A stretch of DNA of 64,000 nucleotides, taken from the NCBI RefSeq assembly GCF_002355275.1, contig NZ_CP023449.1:62001-126000 (forward strand), given 5' to 3'. This stretch comes from Rhizorhabdus dicambivorans. Its GTDB lineage: Bacteria; Pseudomonadota; Alphaproteobacteria; Sphingomonadales; Sphingomonadaceae. This document shows, in pieces, positions 35,143-44,780 of the stretch (the stretch's first letter is position 1; each line of letters begins with the position of its first letter). Position numbers and translations under genes: made by a program. The notes beneath the pieces were generated by a model, which worked only from the letters and a program-made list of their open reading frames with translations, had not been told where the DNA came from and ran no database searches.

Positions 35143-35226
35143 GTCCCGGCGGAGGCCGGGGCCGCAACAGGCGCTTGCGGGTAGCTGACCGAGAAGCTCT
35201 TACGGCCCTGGCCTCCGCCGGGGCGA
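35143..35226. repeat. Inverted repeat between convergent lexA and comEC
   Basis: GTCCCGGCGGAGGCCGGGGCCG at 35143 and CGGCCCTGGCCTCCGCCGGGGC ending about 35224 are imperfect reverse complements. This fits the dispersed GC-rich intergenic repeats seen elsewhere in the window and could also stop transcription from both sides. Confidence 0.6.
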
Positions 35227-35242
35227 CCGCTTTTCTGGCCGT

Positions 35243-37342
35243 CTAGCGGAACACCGACCAGGGGTGCTGCCCGACATGGGCCGCCACGCTGTCGATCCGT
35301 CCCCGGTCGAGATCGACCGAAAGCCCGCCGGTCCGCGCCAGCAGCGGCCGGTCGATCTTCAGCCAGCGCGGGTTGCAGCCGCGCGGCAGGCGGCGTTCGC
35401 TGATCGCGATGTCGGCAGCAGCGCAGGCCCGCGTCATGCGGCGCCAGTCGACCAGATAGGGGCTGCGCGTCGCGAGGATGCGCCAGCGCCGCCCGCCCCG
35501 GTTGATTTCCGCCAGGCACAGATCGGCCGAACAGCGCGCCTGCATCAGCGCATCGAACGGCAGCGGTTCCGCATCGACCCCGGCCGCCTCGCTCAGAACC
35601 CCGCGCATATAATCGCCGGTCCGTTCGCGCAGCAGCGCCACCCGGCCATCGCCGAGCGCCAGCGCGACATGGCGGCCGTCCCCCGTCACCAGCAGATCGG
35701 GCGCGGGCGAAGCCAGCGCCCAGAGCGCGCCCACCGCAAGCGGCGCCAGCCCCCAGCGCCGCAGCTTCGTGCGCCACAGCGCCAGCCACAGCCCGCCGGC
35801 CACCATCAGCGCGAAGGCCCCCCAGGCCATGGTCGGCAGCATCGCCACCGATCCCGGCGCGTCGGCGACGCGGTGCGCGATCCACAGCAGCAGGGCGAGC
35901 GCATGGGAGGCGAGCCACCAGGCCGGCCCGCCAAGCCCCGCCACATCGAGCAGCAGCGCCAGCGCCTCCAGCGGCATGATGACGAAGGTGGTGAGCGGGA
36001 TCGCGACGATATTGGCGGCGGCGCCGTACAGCCCTGACTTGTGGAAATGGAACAGCGCGATCGGGGCCAGCGCGGCCTCGATCAGCAGGCCCGAGAGCAG
36101 CATCACCGCGATCGCCCGGCCCCAGCGCGCCGCCAGCCGCTCCTCGCGCCGCGCGGCGAAGGCGGCGACCCTGGGATGATCGAGCAGCGCGACCAGCGCG
36201 GTGACAGCGGCGAAGCTGAGCTGGAAGCTCGGCCCCGCCAGCGCCTCGGGCCAGAGCAACAGCACAACGAGCGCGCCGGTCGCGACGAGCCGCAGGGTGA
36301 TCGCTTCCCGCCCCATCGCGATCCCGGCCAGCACCAGCAGCGCGGCGACGCAGGATCGGATCGTCGGCACCTGCGCGCCCGACAAGAGGGTGTAGGCGAT
36401 ACCGGCGACCGCCCCCGCGCCGGCCGCGATCAGCAGCAGCGGCGCGCGTAGCGCCAGCGCCGGGCTCAGCGCCAGCAATCTGAGCGTCAGCAGCAGCACC
36501 CCGCCGACCACCGCGGAGACGTGCAGCCCCGATACCGAGAGCAGATGGGCGAGACCGGCGCGGCGGAGCGCCTCGGCATCCTCCTCGGCGATCGCGCCCT
36601 GGTCGCCGGTCGCCAGGCTGGCGGCGATCCCGCCCGCGCTGGCACCGGCCACCCGCGCCTCGATGTGCTGCGACAGGCGGGCGCGGGCGTCGGCGAGCCA
36701 GAGCAGGAAACCGCCCGCCTCGCCCGCCGCGATGCGCGGCCGGTCGAGCGCCTTGCCGGTGGCGCCGATGCCGGCGAACCAGGCGGCGCGCGCATAATCA
36801 TAGGCGCCCGGCACCGCCGGCGGCGCGGGCGGCAGCAGGCGGGCGCGCACCACGATCCGGCTGCCGCCGACGACCGGCCCGGCCAGATCGGCCTCGTCGA
36901 TATTGAGCCGGAGGCGCGGGGGCAGCAGCAGGCCGGGATCGGTGGCGATGGTGAGCCGCACCAGTTCGCGCGCCGGCAGCCGCTCGACCGCCTCGATCCG
37001 CCCCGCCACCTCGGCGACCCGTGGCCGGTCGATGCGCGGCGAGGCCACCCAGTCGGCGCGGAACCAGATCAGCAGCAGCCCGGCGAGCGCGACCAGCCCA
37101 CCCGCCAGCAACGATCGGCCCAGCCGCGTGCCGGGGCCGACCGCGAGCCCCAGCAGAGCCACCCCGCCGAGCAGCGCCATCGCCGCATACCAGCCCGCCG
37201 GGCGGGGCAGCGCCAGCCAGAGCGCGATTCCCGCGCCCAGCGCGACCGGCAGCCACAGCGCCAGCTGATCGCGCTCCGCCTCCAGAACCGCCTCGATCCG
37301 CCGCGCCGCGCCGGCCATGCGGTCCCGCAGGCCGGCGATCAC
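35243..37342 (-). CDS. comEC: ComEC/Rec2-family DNA-uptake channel protein
   Basis: A 699-residue polytopic membrane protein. After an N-terminal membrane hairpin there is an OB-fold-like region ([23 protein letters not shown]), then the Competence domain with [20 protein letters not shown], the hallmark H-S-SG-H segment, and about nine further membrane helices. A short C-terminal periplasmic domain ([24 protein letters not shown]) resembles a metallo-hydrolase remnant without its HxHxDH motif. It is thought to form the inner-membrane path for transforming DNA. Its long antisense frame is not a gene. Confidence 0.9.
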   Translation of the reverse strand: MIAGLRDRMAGAARRIEAVLEAERDQLALWLPVALGAGIALWLALPRPAGWYAAMALLGGVALLGLAVGPGTRLGRSLLAGGLVALAGLLLIWFRADWVASPRIDRPRVAEVAGRIEAVERLPARELVRLTIATDPGLLLPPRLRLNIDEADLAGPVVGGSRIVVRARLLPPAPPAVPGAYDYARAAWFAGIGATGKALDRPRIAAGEAGGFLLWLADARARLSQHIEARVAGASAGGIAASLATGDQGAIAEEDAEALRRAGLAHLLSVSGLHVSAVVGGVLLLTLRLLALSPALALRAPLLLIAAGAGAVAGIAYTLLSGAQVPTIRSCVAALLVLAGIAMGREAITLRLVATGALVVLLLWPEALAGPSFQLSFAAVTALVALLDHPRVAAFAARREERLAARWGRAIAVMLLSGLLIEAALAPIALFHFHKSGLYGAAANIVAIPLTTFVIMPLEALALLLDVAGLGGPAWWLASHALALLLWIAHRVADAPGSVAMLPTMAWGAFALMVAGGLWLALWRTKLRRWGLAPLAVGALWALASPAPDLLVTGDGRHVALALGDGRVALLRERTGDYMRGVLSEAAGVDAEPLPFDALMQARCSADLCLAEINRGGRRWRILATRSPYLVDWRRMTRACAAADIAISERRLPRGCNPRWLKIDRPLLARTGGLSVDLDRGRIDSVAAHVGQHPWSVFR

Positions 37343-37467
37343 CGTTCGCCCGACAATGGGGCCGGGCCGGCACCGTTCGAATCGCCGGCCAATTTGACCC
37401 GGCGGGAAAATGCTTTACGGGGCGCATCGACATCGCAGGCCATTGCCCGATCTTGGAGAAACCGCGC

Positions 37468-38925
37468 GTGGGCGCAAGCACCGAAAATCAGACCCCATCC
37501 GGCCAGGTCGTCACCCGCTTCGCCCCCTCGCCGACCGGATTCCTGCACATCGGCGGCGCGCGCACCGCTTTGTTCAACTGGCTGTTCGCCCGCCATCACG
37601 GCGGCAAGTTCCTGCTCCGCATTGAGGATACCGACCGCGCGCGCTCCACCCAGCCGGCGATCGAGGCGATCCTCGACGGCATGACCTGGCTCGACCTGAA
37701 CTGGGACGGCGAGGTGGTCTATCAATTCTCGCGCGCTGCCCGCCATGCCGAGGTGGCCCAACAGCTGCTCGCCGCCGGCCATGCCTATCGCTGCTATGCG
37801 ACGCCCGAGGAACTGGCCGAGCTGCGCGAGCAGCAGAAGGCCGCCCGGCAGCCGCTGCGCTATGACGGCCGCTGGCGCGATCGCGATCCTTCGGTGGCGC
37901 CGCAGGGCGCCCCGTTCGTCATCCGGCTGAAGGCCCCGCGCGAGGGCGAGGTGACGATCGACGACCGGGTGCAGGGCCAGGTCACCGTCCAGAATGCCGA
38001 GCTCGACGACATGATCCTGCTCCGCTCGGACGGGACGCCCACCTATATGCTGGCGGTGGTGGTCGACGACCATGACATGGGCGTCACCCACGTCATCCGG
38101 GGCGACGACCATCTCAACAACGCCTTCCGCCAGCTCGCCCTGATCCGGGCGATGAACGAGATTTCGGGCGACTGGCCCGATCCGGTCTACGCCCATATCC
38201 CGCTGATCCACGGCGCCGACGGCGCCAAGCTCTCCAAGCGCCACGGTGCGCTGGGCGTCGACGCCTATCGCGACGAGATGGGGCTGCTGCCGGAAGCGGT
38301 GAACAACTATCTGCTGCGGCTCGGCTGGGGCCATGGCGACGACGAGATCATCAGCCGCGAGCAGGCGGTGGAGTGGTTCGACCTCGCCGGGGTCGGCCGT
38401 TCGCCCTCGCGCTTCGATTTCAAGAAGCTCGAGAATCTCAACGGCCATTATATGCGCGAGGCCGACGATGCGCGGCTTGCGGACCTGATCATCGCCGGAG
38501 TCGCGGCCGATGCGGGCCGCGAGTTCGACTCGGAGGATCGCGACCTTCTGCTTCGCAGCATTCCTTTTTTGAAGGCAAGGGCCAAGGATCTCAAGGAGTT
38601 ACGGGACGGGGCGGCGTTTCTGTTTCGCACTCGCCCGCTCGATATGGACGAGAAGGCCGCATCGCTGCTAGACGAGCCGGGCAAGGCGCTGCTGGCCCAG
38701 GCCCGCGACGCTCTTGCGGCCACCGCCGACTGGTCCGCGGCCGCGCTGGAAGCGGCGGTCCGATCGGTGGCGGAGCAGGGGGGGATCGGCCTCGGGAAAG
38801 TGGCTCAGCCGCTGCGTGCTGCGCTCACGGGCCGTACCACCTCCCCCGGGATATTCGACGTCCTGGCGCTCCTCGGCCGCGAGGAGAGCCTGGGCCGGCT
38901 GGGCGACCAGCTCGAACAGGGGTGA
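37468..38925 (+). CDS. gltX: Glutamate--tRNA ligase
   Basis: A 485-residue class-I synthetase. [22 protein letters not shown] holds the HIGH-type motif (HIGG), and [15 protein letters not shown] is the KMSKS-type loop. The C-terminal helical anticodon domain is normal in length. The GTG at 37468, preceded by TTGGAG, is the best start since no ATG lies in frame near the conserved N terminus. Sphingomonads often carry two gltX copies, one acting on tRNA-Gln; this window cannot tell which one this is. Confidence 0.94.
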   Translation: MGASTENQTPSGQVVTRFAPSPTGFLHIGGARTALFNWLFARHHGGKFLLRIEDTDRARSTQPAIEAILDGMTWLDLNWDGEVVYQFSRAARHAEVAQQLLAAGHAYRCYATPEELAELREQQKAARQPLRYDGRWRDRDPSVAPQGAPFVIRLKAPREGEVTIDDRVQGQVTVQNAELDDMILLRSDGTPTYMLAVVVDDHDMGVTHVIRGDDHLNNAFRQLALIRAMNEISGDWPDPVYAHIPLIHGADGAKLSKRHGALGVDAYRDEMGLLPEAVNNYLLRLGWGHGDDEIISREQAVEWFDLAGVGRSPSRFDFKKLENLNGHYMREADDARLADLIIAGVAADAGREFDSEDRDLLLRSIPFLKARAKDLKELRDGAAFLFRTRPLDMDEKAASLLDEPGKALLAQARDALAATADWSAAALEAAVRSVAEQGGIGLGKVAQPLRAALTGRTTSPGIFDVLALLGREESLGRLGDQLEQG

Positions 38926-38980
38926 ACCAACGGACGGGGCCGGCGCGCCGGCCCAGGGGCGAACGACAGGAGAATGAGCT

Positions 38981-40264
38981 ATGGCGGATAATGTGAAACT
39001 GGAGTTCGGCGGCAAGGCGTCCGAATATCCCGTCCTGTCGGGTACCACCGGCCCCGACGTCATCGACATCCGCAAGCTCTATGCCGCGACCGGCGCCTTC
39101 ACCTATGATCCGGGCTTCACCTCGACCGCGTCGTGCCAGTCGGCGCTGACCTATATCGACGGTGACGAGGGCATCCTGCTCCACCGCGGCTATCCGATCG
39201 ACCAGCTCGCCGAACAGTCGAGCTTCATGGAGGTCAGCTACCTGCTGCTCAACGGCGAGCTGCCGAGCGCCAAGGAGCTGGAGAGCTTCACCTACACGAT
39301 CAGCCGCCACACCATGCTGCACGAGCAGCTGGCGACCTTCTATCGCGGTTTCCGCCGCGACGCGCACCCGATGGCGATCATGTGCGGCGTGGTCGGCGCC
39401 CTGTCCGCCTTCTACCATGACTCGACCGACATCAACGATCCCAAGCAGCGCATGATCGCGTCGCACCGGCTGATCGCGAAGATGCCGACGATCGCGGCGA
39501 TGGCCTATAAATATTCGGTCGGCCAGCCCTTCCTCTATCCGCGCAACGACCTGAGCTACACCGCCAACTTCCTGCGCATGACCTTCGGCGTGCCGGCCGA
39601 GGAATATGAGGTCGATCCGGTGATCGAATCGGCGATGGACAAGATCTTCATCCTCCACGCCGACCATGAGCAGAACGCCTCGACCTCGACCGTGCGCCTC
39701 GCCGGCTCGTCGGGTGCCAACCCGTTCGCCTGCATCGCGGCCGGCATCGCCTGCCTGTGGGGCCCGGCGCATGGCGGCGCCAACGAGGCGGCGCTCAACA
39801 TGCTGCGCGAGATCGGCACCCCCGATCGCATCCCGGAATATATCGCCCGCGCCAAGAACAAGGACGATCCGTTCCGCCTGATGGGCTTCGGCCACCGCGT
39901 CTACAAGAATTTCGACCCGCGCGCGAAGGTGCTCGGCAAGGCCGCGACCGAGGTGCTCGACAAGCTCGGCATCAGCGATCCGGTGCTCGACACCGCGCGC
40001 GAACTGGAGCGGATCGCGCTTTCCGACCAGTATTTCATCGACAAGAAGCTCTACCCGAACGTCGATTTCTATTCGGGCGTGATCCTGTCGGCGATCGGCT
40101 TCCCGACGACGATGTTCACCGTGCTGTTCGCGCTCGCCCGCACCGTTGGCTGGGTGGCGCAGTGGAACGAGATGATCTCGGATCCCGAGCAGAAGATCGG
40201 CCGCCCTCGTCAGCTCTATACGGGCCCGGCGATGCGGGACTATGTGCCAGTCGCCAAGCGCTGA
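38981..40264 (+). CDS. gltA: Citrate synthase (type II, hexameric)
   Basis: A 427-residue TCA-cycle enzyme condensing acetyl-CoA with oxaloacetate. [28 protein letters not shown] near the N terminus is typical of the Gram-negative NADH-sensitive type. Catalytic residues lie in [17 protein letters not shown] (His), [15 protein letters not shown] (His) and [22 protein letters not shown], with the C-terminal FDFYSGV-type Asp in [19 protein letters not shown] precedes the ATG by 7 bases. A strong terminator follows. Confidence 0.97.
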   Translation: MADNVKLEFGGKASEYPVLSGTTGPDVIDIRKLYAATGAFTYDPGFTSTASCQSALTYIDGDEGILLHRGYPIDQLAEQSSFMEVSYLLLNGELPSAKELESFTYTISRHTMLHEQLATFYRGFRRDAHPMAIMCGVVGALSAFYHDSTDINDPKQRMIASHRLIAKMPTIAAMAYKYSVGQPFLYPRNDLSYTANFLRMTFGVPAEEYEVDPVIESAMDKIFILHADHEQNASTSTVRLAGSSGANPFACIAAGIACLWGPAHGGANEAALNMLREIGTPDRIPEYIARAKNKDDPFRLMGFGHRVYKNFDPRAKVLGKAATEVLDKLGISDPVLDTARELERIALSDQYFIDKKLYPNVDFYSGVILSAIGFPTTMFTVLFALARTVGWVAQWNEMISDPEQKIGRPRQLYTGPAMRDYVPVAKR

Positions 40265-40286
40265 GCTGTTCTGCCGTTGAAGATCA

Positions 40287-40315
40287 AAGGGCCGGGGCGG
40301 AAGCTCCGGCCTTTT
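40287..40315 (+). terminator. Rho-independent terminator after gltA, possibly bidirectional
   Basis: AAGGGCCGGGGC-GGAA-GCTCCGGCCTTTT forms a stable GC stem with one mismatch, followed by TTTT on the plus strand and by an A/T-rich end on the minus strand. It can serve both gltA and the convergent parE gene. Confidence 0.8.
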
Positions 40316-40608
40316 CAGTATCCGGCTTCGCGTTGGTGCCGAAAGGCCAGCAGATAGACCGCATCGTCGGCCGGTTCGTGACGATAGAGTGCGACATAAC
40401 CCGAATCGCCGAACTCGATCACCAACTCGCGCATCGCCATATCCGGGGCGAAGGGCCGCCCCATCGCTGGCGTAGCTTCCAACTGCGCAAGCCGCTCAGC
40501 GATAATCCGACCAGCCCGCCGGGCGGCCTCCGCGCTCTTGCCTTCCAGGAAGGCGCGGCACCGGCTCAAGCCCCGCACCGCGCCTTCGGTAACGATCAGT
40601 CGTGGCAC
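40315..40608 (-). CDS. parE: ParE/RelE-family toxin
   Basis: A 97-residue toxin with the ParE fold. LSRCRAFLEGKSAEAARRAGRIIAERLAQLEATPAMGRPF gives the two N-terminal helices, and RELVIEFGDSGYVALYRHEPADDAVYLLAFRHQREAGY the C-terminal sheet with the AFRHQREAGY ending usual for the family. It poisons gyrase or cleaves mRNA depending on subtype. Its start overlaps the end of the RHH antitoxin gene, the normal antitoxin-first arrangement. Confidence 0.9.
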   Translation of the reverse strand: MPRLIVTEGAVRGLSRCRAFLEGKSAEAARRAGRIIAERLAQLEATPAMGRPFAPDMAMRELVIEFGDSGYVALYRHEPADDAVYLLAFRHQREAGY

Positions 40609-40868
40609 TCGGGAGACCCTGCCTCGCCGGGCGTTCCCCAGCTATCCAGCCAGGCGGCCAATTCTCCGCCGGTCAGATGACGCCCGGTTTCCCGGTATGC
40701 CGTCCACGATGCCACCGCTTCCTGCCGGAAGCTCTCCTGGGCCTCTTCGCGCTCGACATATTGGCGGATGGCCTCGCGCATGATCCAGTGCGGCGATCGA
40801 TCGCGCAAGGCTGCGAGCTGCTGGACGCGGTCCTTCAGTTCCTCGTCGATCTTGATCGATGTCGCCAT
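40596..40868 (-). CDS. Ribbon-helix-helix antitoxin (CopG/ParD-like)
   Basis: A 90-residue antitoxin. MATSIKIDEELKDRVQQLAALRDRSPHWIMREAIRQYVEREE is a ribbon-helix-helix DNA-binding domain; the rest is the toxin-wrapping tail. The start at 40868 is preferred to the longer frame because AGGAG lies 7 bases before it. It neutralises the ParE-like toxin encoded next and should repress the pair through the palindrome just upstream. Confidence 0.9.
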   Translation of the reverse strand: MATSIKIDEELKDRVQQLAALRDRSPHWIMREAIRQYVEREEAQESFRQEAVASWTAYRETGRHLTGGELAAWLDSWGTPGEAGSPECHD

Positions 40869-40887
40869 GCCGGCTCCTGATATCAAA

Positions 40888-40898
40888 AGGTATTACCT
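40888..40898. promoter_or_regulatory. Palindromic operator of the parDE-type module
   Basis: AGGTA-T-TACCT is a perfect palindrome about 20 bases upstream of the antitoxin start, in an AT-rich promoter, a suitable binding site for the RHH antitoxin. Confidence 0.6.
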
Positions 40899-40935
40899 CT
40901 TAATATAGCCATGTCGGCGCGGCCATCAAGCCGGA

Positions 40936-42294
40936 TCAATGCCCAACAGGAAGCGTCAGCACGAACCGCGCGCCCTGCCCCCGCGCGCTGTCGACGCCCA
41001 GGTCGCCCCCCATCGCCCGGGCCAGGCGGCGGGAGATGTACAGGCCCAGCCCGCTGCCGGTGCCGTCGCGCAGGCCGAGCCGCTCGAAGCGCTCGAACAC
41101 GCGCTCCTGGTTCTCGGGGGCGATGCCGTCGCCCGCATCGGCGACGATCACGGCGGCGATGCCGTCCTCCGCCTCGCAGCGGATCCAGACGGTGCCGCCG
41201 GCCGGCGAATGGCGGATCGCGTTGTTGAGCAGGTTGATCAGCACCTGGAGGATGCGCCGGAAATCGCCGCGCGCGATCACCGGCCCGTCCTGGCCCGGCC
41301 CGTCGATCCGGACATCGGCATTGGCGGCGCGCACCGCGAGCAGACCGGCGGCGCGCTGGGCGGTGTCCACCAGATCGACCTTCTCTACATCGGGACGGAA
41401 ATCGGCGCGCTCGATCGTCTGGAGGTCGACAAGATCGTCGACCAGCGCGAGCAGGTGGCGGCCGGCCCCGGCGATATCCTCGGCATAGGCCGCATAGTCG
41501 CGCCGCACCGGGCCGTCATCGCGGCGCGAGATATTGTCGGCATGGCGGATGATCCGGTCGAGCGGCTCGCGCATCGCCCGGCTGAGCTGGCCGCCAAAGG
41601 CCTCGTCCAGCGGCACCGGATCGGGCAGGCGCGGACCGCCCAGCGGCAGCGGCGCATCGCGCCGGCTGACCAGCAGCTGATAGCCGGCAAGCCCCTCGAC
41701 CCCGCCGCCGATCAGCGGCACCCCGGCGATCCGCACCGGGATTCCCTGGCCGAGCAGGAAGGTGGCACCGTCATCCTGGAACCGGTCGGCCGTGCGCGCC
41801 GCCGCCACGATCGCCGACACCCCGTCGCCGTCGCTCGACATGGCGAACAGCGCCTCGACCGGTTGGCCGACCGCGCCCGGCAGGTTGGACGGTGGCTGGG
41901 TGATCCGCAGCATCGCATCGGTCTCAACGATCCAGTCGGCGGTGGCGCGGCTGAAATCGCGCCAACGCAACGCATCGATGCCGGGGCTGGGCTGCAGCGG
42001 CGCCATTTCCTGCCAGCCGGTGATCGCCAGTTCGACCCCGGAAGGATCGGGCGCCACCCGTACCCACAGGTCGACATCCTGATCGCCATAGCCGACCACC
42101 ACCTGGCGCGAGATGCTGATCCCCAGCCGCCGCGACAGCCGGGCCAGCGTCGCGAGCTGCGGCAGCGCGAGCATGCCGCCCTCCACCCCGCCGGCGCGCT
42201 CCTGCAGGCGGAGCAGCGGCGGGTCCGCTTCGACCAGCCGGCCGCGATCGTCGAGCCGGCCGTTGACGGGGCGAAGGCTCTGCGGGGCGTTCAT
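40936..42294 (-). CDS. Histidine-kinase-like protein lacking the phospho-accepting His
   Basis: A 452-residue protein with kinase architecture: a PAS-like region (about 110-225, ADWIVETDAMLRITQ), a dimerisation helix pair, and a well-preserved ATPase domain with VLINLLNNAIRHSPAGG (N box), VADAGDGIAPENQERVFERFERL (G1/F) and GTGSGLGLYISRRLA (G2). In the H-box, however, the usual S-H-E-L-R-T-P-L reads LSRAMREPLDRII, so Arg239 replaces the His. It probably binds ATP but cannot autophosphorylate in the normal way. No membrane segment is seen. ATGA overlap couples it to the DUF2336 gene upstream. Confidence 0.82.
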   Translation of the reverse strand: MNAPQSLRPVNGRLDDRGRLVEADPPLLRLQERAGGVEGGMLALPQLATLARLSRRLGISISRQVVVGYGDQDVDLWVRVAPDPSGVELAITGWQEMAPLQPSPGIDALRWRDFSRATADWIVETDAMLRITQPPSNLPGAVGQPVEALFAMSSDGDGVSAIVAAARTADRFQDDGATFLLGQGIPVRIAGVPLIGGGVEGLAGYQLLVSRRDAPLPLGGPRLPDPVPLDEAFGGQLSRAMREPLDRIIRHADNISRRDDGPVRRDYAAYAEDIAGAGRHLLALVDDLVDLQTIERADFRPDVEKVDLVDTAQRAAGLLAVRAANADVRIDGPGQDGPVIARGDFRRILQVLINLLNNAIRHSPAGGTVWIRCEAEDGIAAVIVADAGDGIAPENQERVFERFERLGLRDGTGSGLGLYISRRLARAMGGDLGVDSARGQGARFVLTLPVGH

Positions 42295-43406
42295 CGCCGC
42301 CGCCCGCCTTCGCCGATCTCGATCACGGCGCGGCGATAATTGGGGTCGAGCCGCCAGATCAGCACCGCTTCGGCGGCTTCGCGCTGGTCGAGCGCGTCGA
42401 ACGCCTCGGCACGGGCGACGATCACGTCCTCCTCGGCGCCCTCGGCCGAGCCGATCCGCCACAGCATCGTCACCGCCGCCTCGCGCGCGCAGTCGATCGC
42501 GCGCAGCACCGTGCCGAGCATCATCCCCGTGGGATCGGCGATCATCGACCAGACGCCGGGCGGATCGATCCCCGCCCGCTGGGCGACCGCCGCGGTGAAC
42601 AGCGCCAGCCAGCCTTCCTCCAGCGCGTCGGCCAGCAGCTTGTCATCGAGCAGCCCTCTGGCGCCGAGCAGCCCGGCCAGCGCGGCGGCGCGGCCCTCCA
42701 GCGTATCGGCCTCGTCATGCTCGGCGAGCAGGGCGCCCACCGCCCCCGCCAGCAGCAGATCGGCCCTGCTGTCCGGCAGGGCATGCTGGCGGACCAGATA
42801 GTGGCGCAACGCCGCCGCCACCGCCCAGAGCAGCTGGCGATGCGGCGCCAGCGGCAGATCGGTGCGTGCCAGCGCGGGATCGCCGAACTGGTCGTAGCGC
42901 CGGCTCTCGGCGATCAGCAGCGCCATGGTCGCGGCGGCGATGTCGGCATCGCCGAGGTCGAGCAGGCGCTGGGCGAGGTCGGCGACATGATAGGGGGAAT
43001 CGCGGCCGAGCATGACCGCCAGCCGGTGCTCGTCGACCCGGCGGAGCATCGCCGCGACCAGCCCAGGCTCGCGCAGCAGATGGGTGCGCTCGAGCAGCGG
43101 CAGCGCGATCGCGACACCGGCCGATCCCAGCGCCGCCACCAGTTCCGGCCGCTCGTCGCCCAGCGCATCGGCGACGCGCAGGCGAAGCTCATCCTCGATC
43201 GCGCCGATCATCGCCCGCAGGAGCTGGCCGATCTGGGCGCGGTGCTGGTCGGACAGGGCGATGGCGGCGTCGTGGAACAGGTCGCTGGCGGCCCGGTCCA
43301 CCCGGTGGTCGACGCTGTCGAGAGCACGCGCGGCATCGGACAGCCAGCGCGCCGTTCCCGCCGCGGGCTGCCCCCATGACTGCCGTTCGTCTTCCAACCC
43401 CATCAT
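42291..43406 (-). CDS. DUF2336-family protein
   Basis: A 371-residue, almost entirely helical protein matching the alphaproteobacterial DUF2336 family, which has no established function. Helical repeats such as DELRLRVADALGDERPELVAAL, GVAIALPLLERTHLL and ADLAQRLLDLGDADIAAATM suggest a HEAT-like superhelix for protein contacts. Start options are ATG 43406 or 43403; a longer frame from 43451 is less likely. Its stop overlaps the start of the kinase-like gene, which points to a functional partnership. Confidence 0.75.
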   Translation of the reverse strand: MMGLEDERQSWGQPAAGTARWLSDAARALDSVDHRVDRAASDLFHDAAIALSDQHRAQIGQLLRAMIGAIEDELRLRVADALGDERPELVAALGSAGVAIALPLLERTHLLREPGLVAAMLRRVDEHRLAVMLGRDSPYHVADLAQRLLDLGDADIAAATMALLIAESRRYDQFGDPALARTDLPLAPHRQLLWAVAAALRHYLVRQHALPDSRADLLLAGAVGALLAEHDEADTLEGRAAALAGLLGARGLLDDKLLADALEEGWLALFTAAVAQRAGIDPPGVWSMIADPTGMMLGTVLRAIDCAREAAVTMLWRIGSAEGAEEDVIVARAEAFDALDQREAAEAVLIWRLDPNYRRAVIEIGEGGRRR

Positions 43407-43429
43407 GCTTCGTTCATATCGAAATGTCG

Positions 43430-43444
43430 TTAAGCCGAAGCTAA
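43430..43444 (-). promoter_or_regulatory. CtrA-like box upstream of the DUF2336 gene
   Basis: TTAA-GCCGAAG-CTAA matches seven of eight bases of the CtrA recognition pattern TTAA-N7-TTAA. It lies 24 bases upstream of the DUF2336 start. It overlaps the end of the neighbouring gene's coding sequence near 43448, so it may be chance. Confidence 0.35.
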
Positions 43445-43447
43445 GTT

Positions 43448-44671
43448 TCACTTGTCACAAAATCGTGCGCCCTTCCATGCCGCCACGAACCTTTCGAGGA
43501 AGCCGGCCACAGCATAGAGCGCGAGCGCGGCCAGCATCCAGCGCCAGCCGCCGAGCACCGCGAGCAGCGGCGCGATCCAGAGCAGCGCATCGACGCTTGC
43601 CTGCCAGCGCGGACTGGGCAGCGGCCGGATCGCCGCGACGATCGGTTCGAGCGCGGCCAGGCCGAGCAGCGACGCCGGCACCAGCGCCGCCACCATCCAC
43701 CAGCCCCAGCCGCCCTCGGCCGCGAGCATCCGGGCGAGCAGCAGCAGCGCCGCGAAGGCCGCGCCGTGCCGGGCCAGGGTGGGGATGGCAAGCGAGGCCG
43801 CCGTCCCGCCCCAGATCCGCGCCATCCGCCGCCCCGCCGAGGCGGCCGCGGCGGCCAGCGGCAGCAGCAGCACCGTGCCCCAGAACAGGTGGAAGGCGGC
43901 AAGCAGCGCGCCCGCCCAGGCGATCCCGGTCGCGGCCCAGGCGACCAGCGACTGATCGACCTGGCGCCCGACGAGCGGCCCGATCAGCGGGGTCGCCACC
44001 AGCCGGTGGAGATAGAGTTCGGTCCAGTTGCCTTCGCCCGCATCGGCGCGGCGCAGCAGCCCCGCCTCGATCGCGCCGAGCGCGGCCGGCCCGGTGACCA
44101 GCATCGGCGCGGGCAACGCCGTCTCGGCCCCCGGATCGAGCGCCGCGATCCGCACGGCATCGTCCTGAACCAGCCGGCGCAGCAGGGTCGAGCCGAGATC
44201 CCAGTCGCCCAGCATCTGCGCGGTGTTTTCGAGGAAGCCTTTCCCGAACAGGGCGAAGCCCGCCCAGCGCTCGGTGGCGTCGATCCGTTCGAAATCGTCA
44301 TGCTCGGGGCTGTCCGGCAGCACGAGCAGCGCGGGCGGGGCCGCCCCCGCCAGCCGGTCCACCGCGCCCTGCGCCGCGATCACCCCGTCGGCGACCAGCA
44401 ATATCCGCTCCTCGGGGTGCAGCCGGTCGATCGCATCAGGCAGGCTGCGGGCGATCTCCACCCGCGCAGGGCCGCGCCGCAGCCGGTCCACCGCCTGCGC
44501 CAGCGCCGCCGGCACCCGCTCGACCAGGATCAGGATATGCTCCGCCCCCGCCGCCAACGCGAGCCCGGCCTGATATTCGATCAGGCTGCGGCCGGCGAGC
44601 GGCAGGGTGGCGCGGAGCCCGTCACCTATATCGGTCTGGTCCTGCGCGACGATCAGCGCGGCGAGCGGCAC
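43448..44671 (-). CDS. Nucleotidyltransferase-like membrane protein of unknown function
   Basis: A 407-residue two-part protein. The N-terminal 225 residues resemble a GT-A nucleotidyltransferase: PLAALIVAQDQTDIGDG, LPLAGRSLIEYQAGLALAAGAEHILILVE (like L.L.GRSLIE.QL), ERILLVADGVIA, LVLPDSPEHDDFERID. The residues after about 235 form five or six membrane helices (GTVLLLPLAAAAASAGRRMA, AAFAALLLLARMLAA, LLAVLGGWRWMLAALALYAVAGF). This layout recalls the bifunctional IPCT-DIPPS enzymes of inositol-phosphate lipid synthesis, but the CDP-alcohol phosphotransferase DG..AR..G..D..D motif is not visible, and the N-terminal LAAGxGxR loop is absent. It could be a degenerate enzyme or a membrane-anchored binding protein. 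Confidence 0.6.
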   Translation of the reverse strand: MPLAALIVAQDQTDIGDGLRATLPLAGRSLIEYQAGLALAAGAEHILILVERVPAALAQAVDRLRRGPARVEIARSLPDAIDRLHPEERILLVADGVIAAQGAVDRLAGAAPPALLVLPDSPEHDDFERIDATERWAGFALFGKGFLENTAQMLGDWDLGSTLLRRLVQDDAVRIAALDPGAETALPAPMLVTGPAALGAIEAGLLRRADAGEGNWTELYLHRLVATPLIGPLVGRQVDQSLVAWAATGIAWAGALLAAFHLFWGTVLLLPLAAAAASAGRRMARIWGGTAASLAIPTLARHGAAFAALLLLARMLAAEGGWGWWMVAALVPASLLGLAALEPIVAAIRPLPSPRWQASVDALLWIAPLLAVLGGWRWMLAALALYAVAGFLERFVAAWKGARFCDK

Positions 44672-44780
44672 GTCCCTCTTCCCCCGTGTGGCAAGCCTTC
44701 AGGGATAGAAGCTGCGTAACGATTCTGCAAAGCGCGAATGACGCGGGGATGTGCGGATTTGGGGCGCTATTCGCCCCGCC

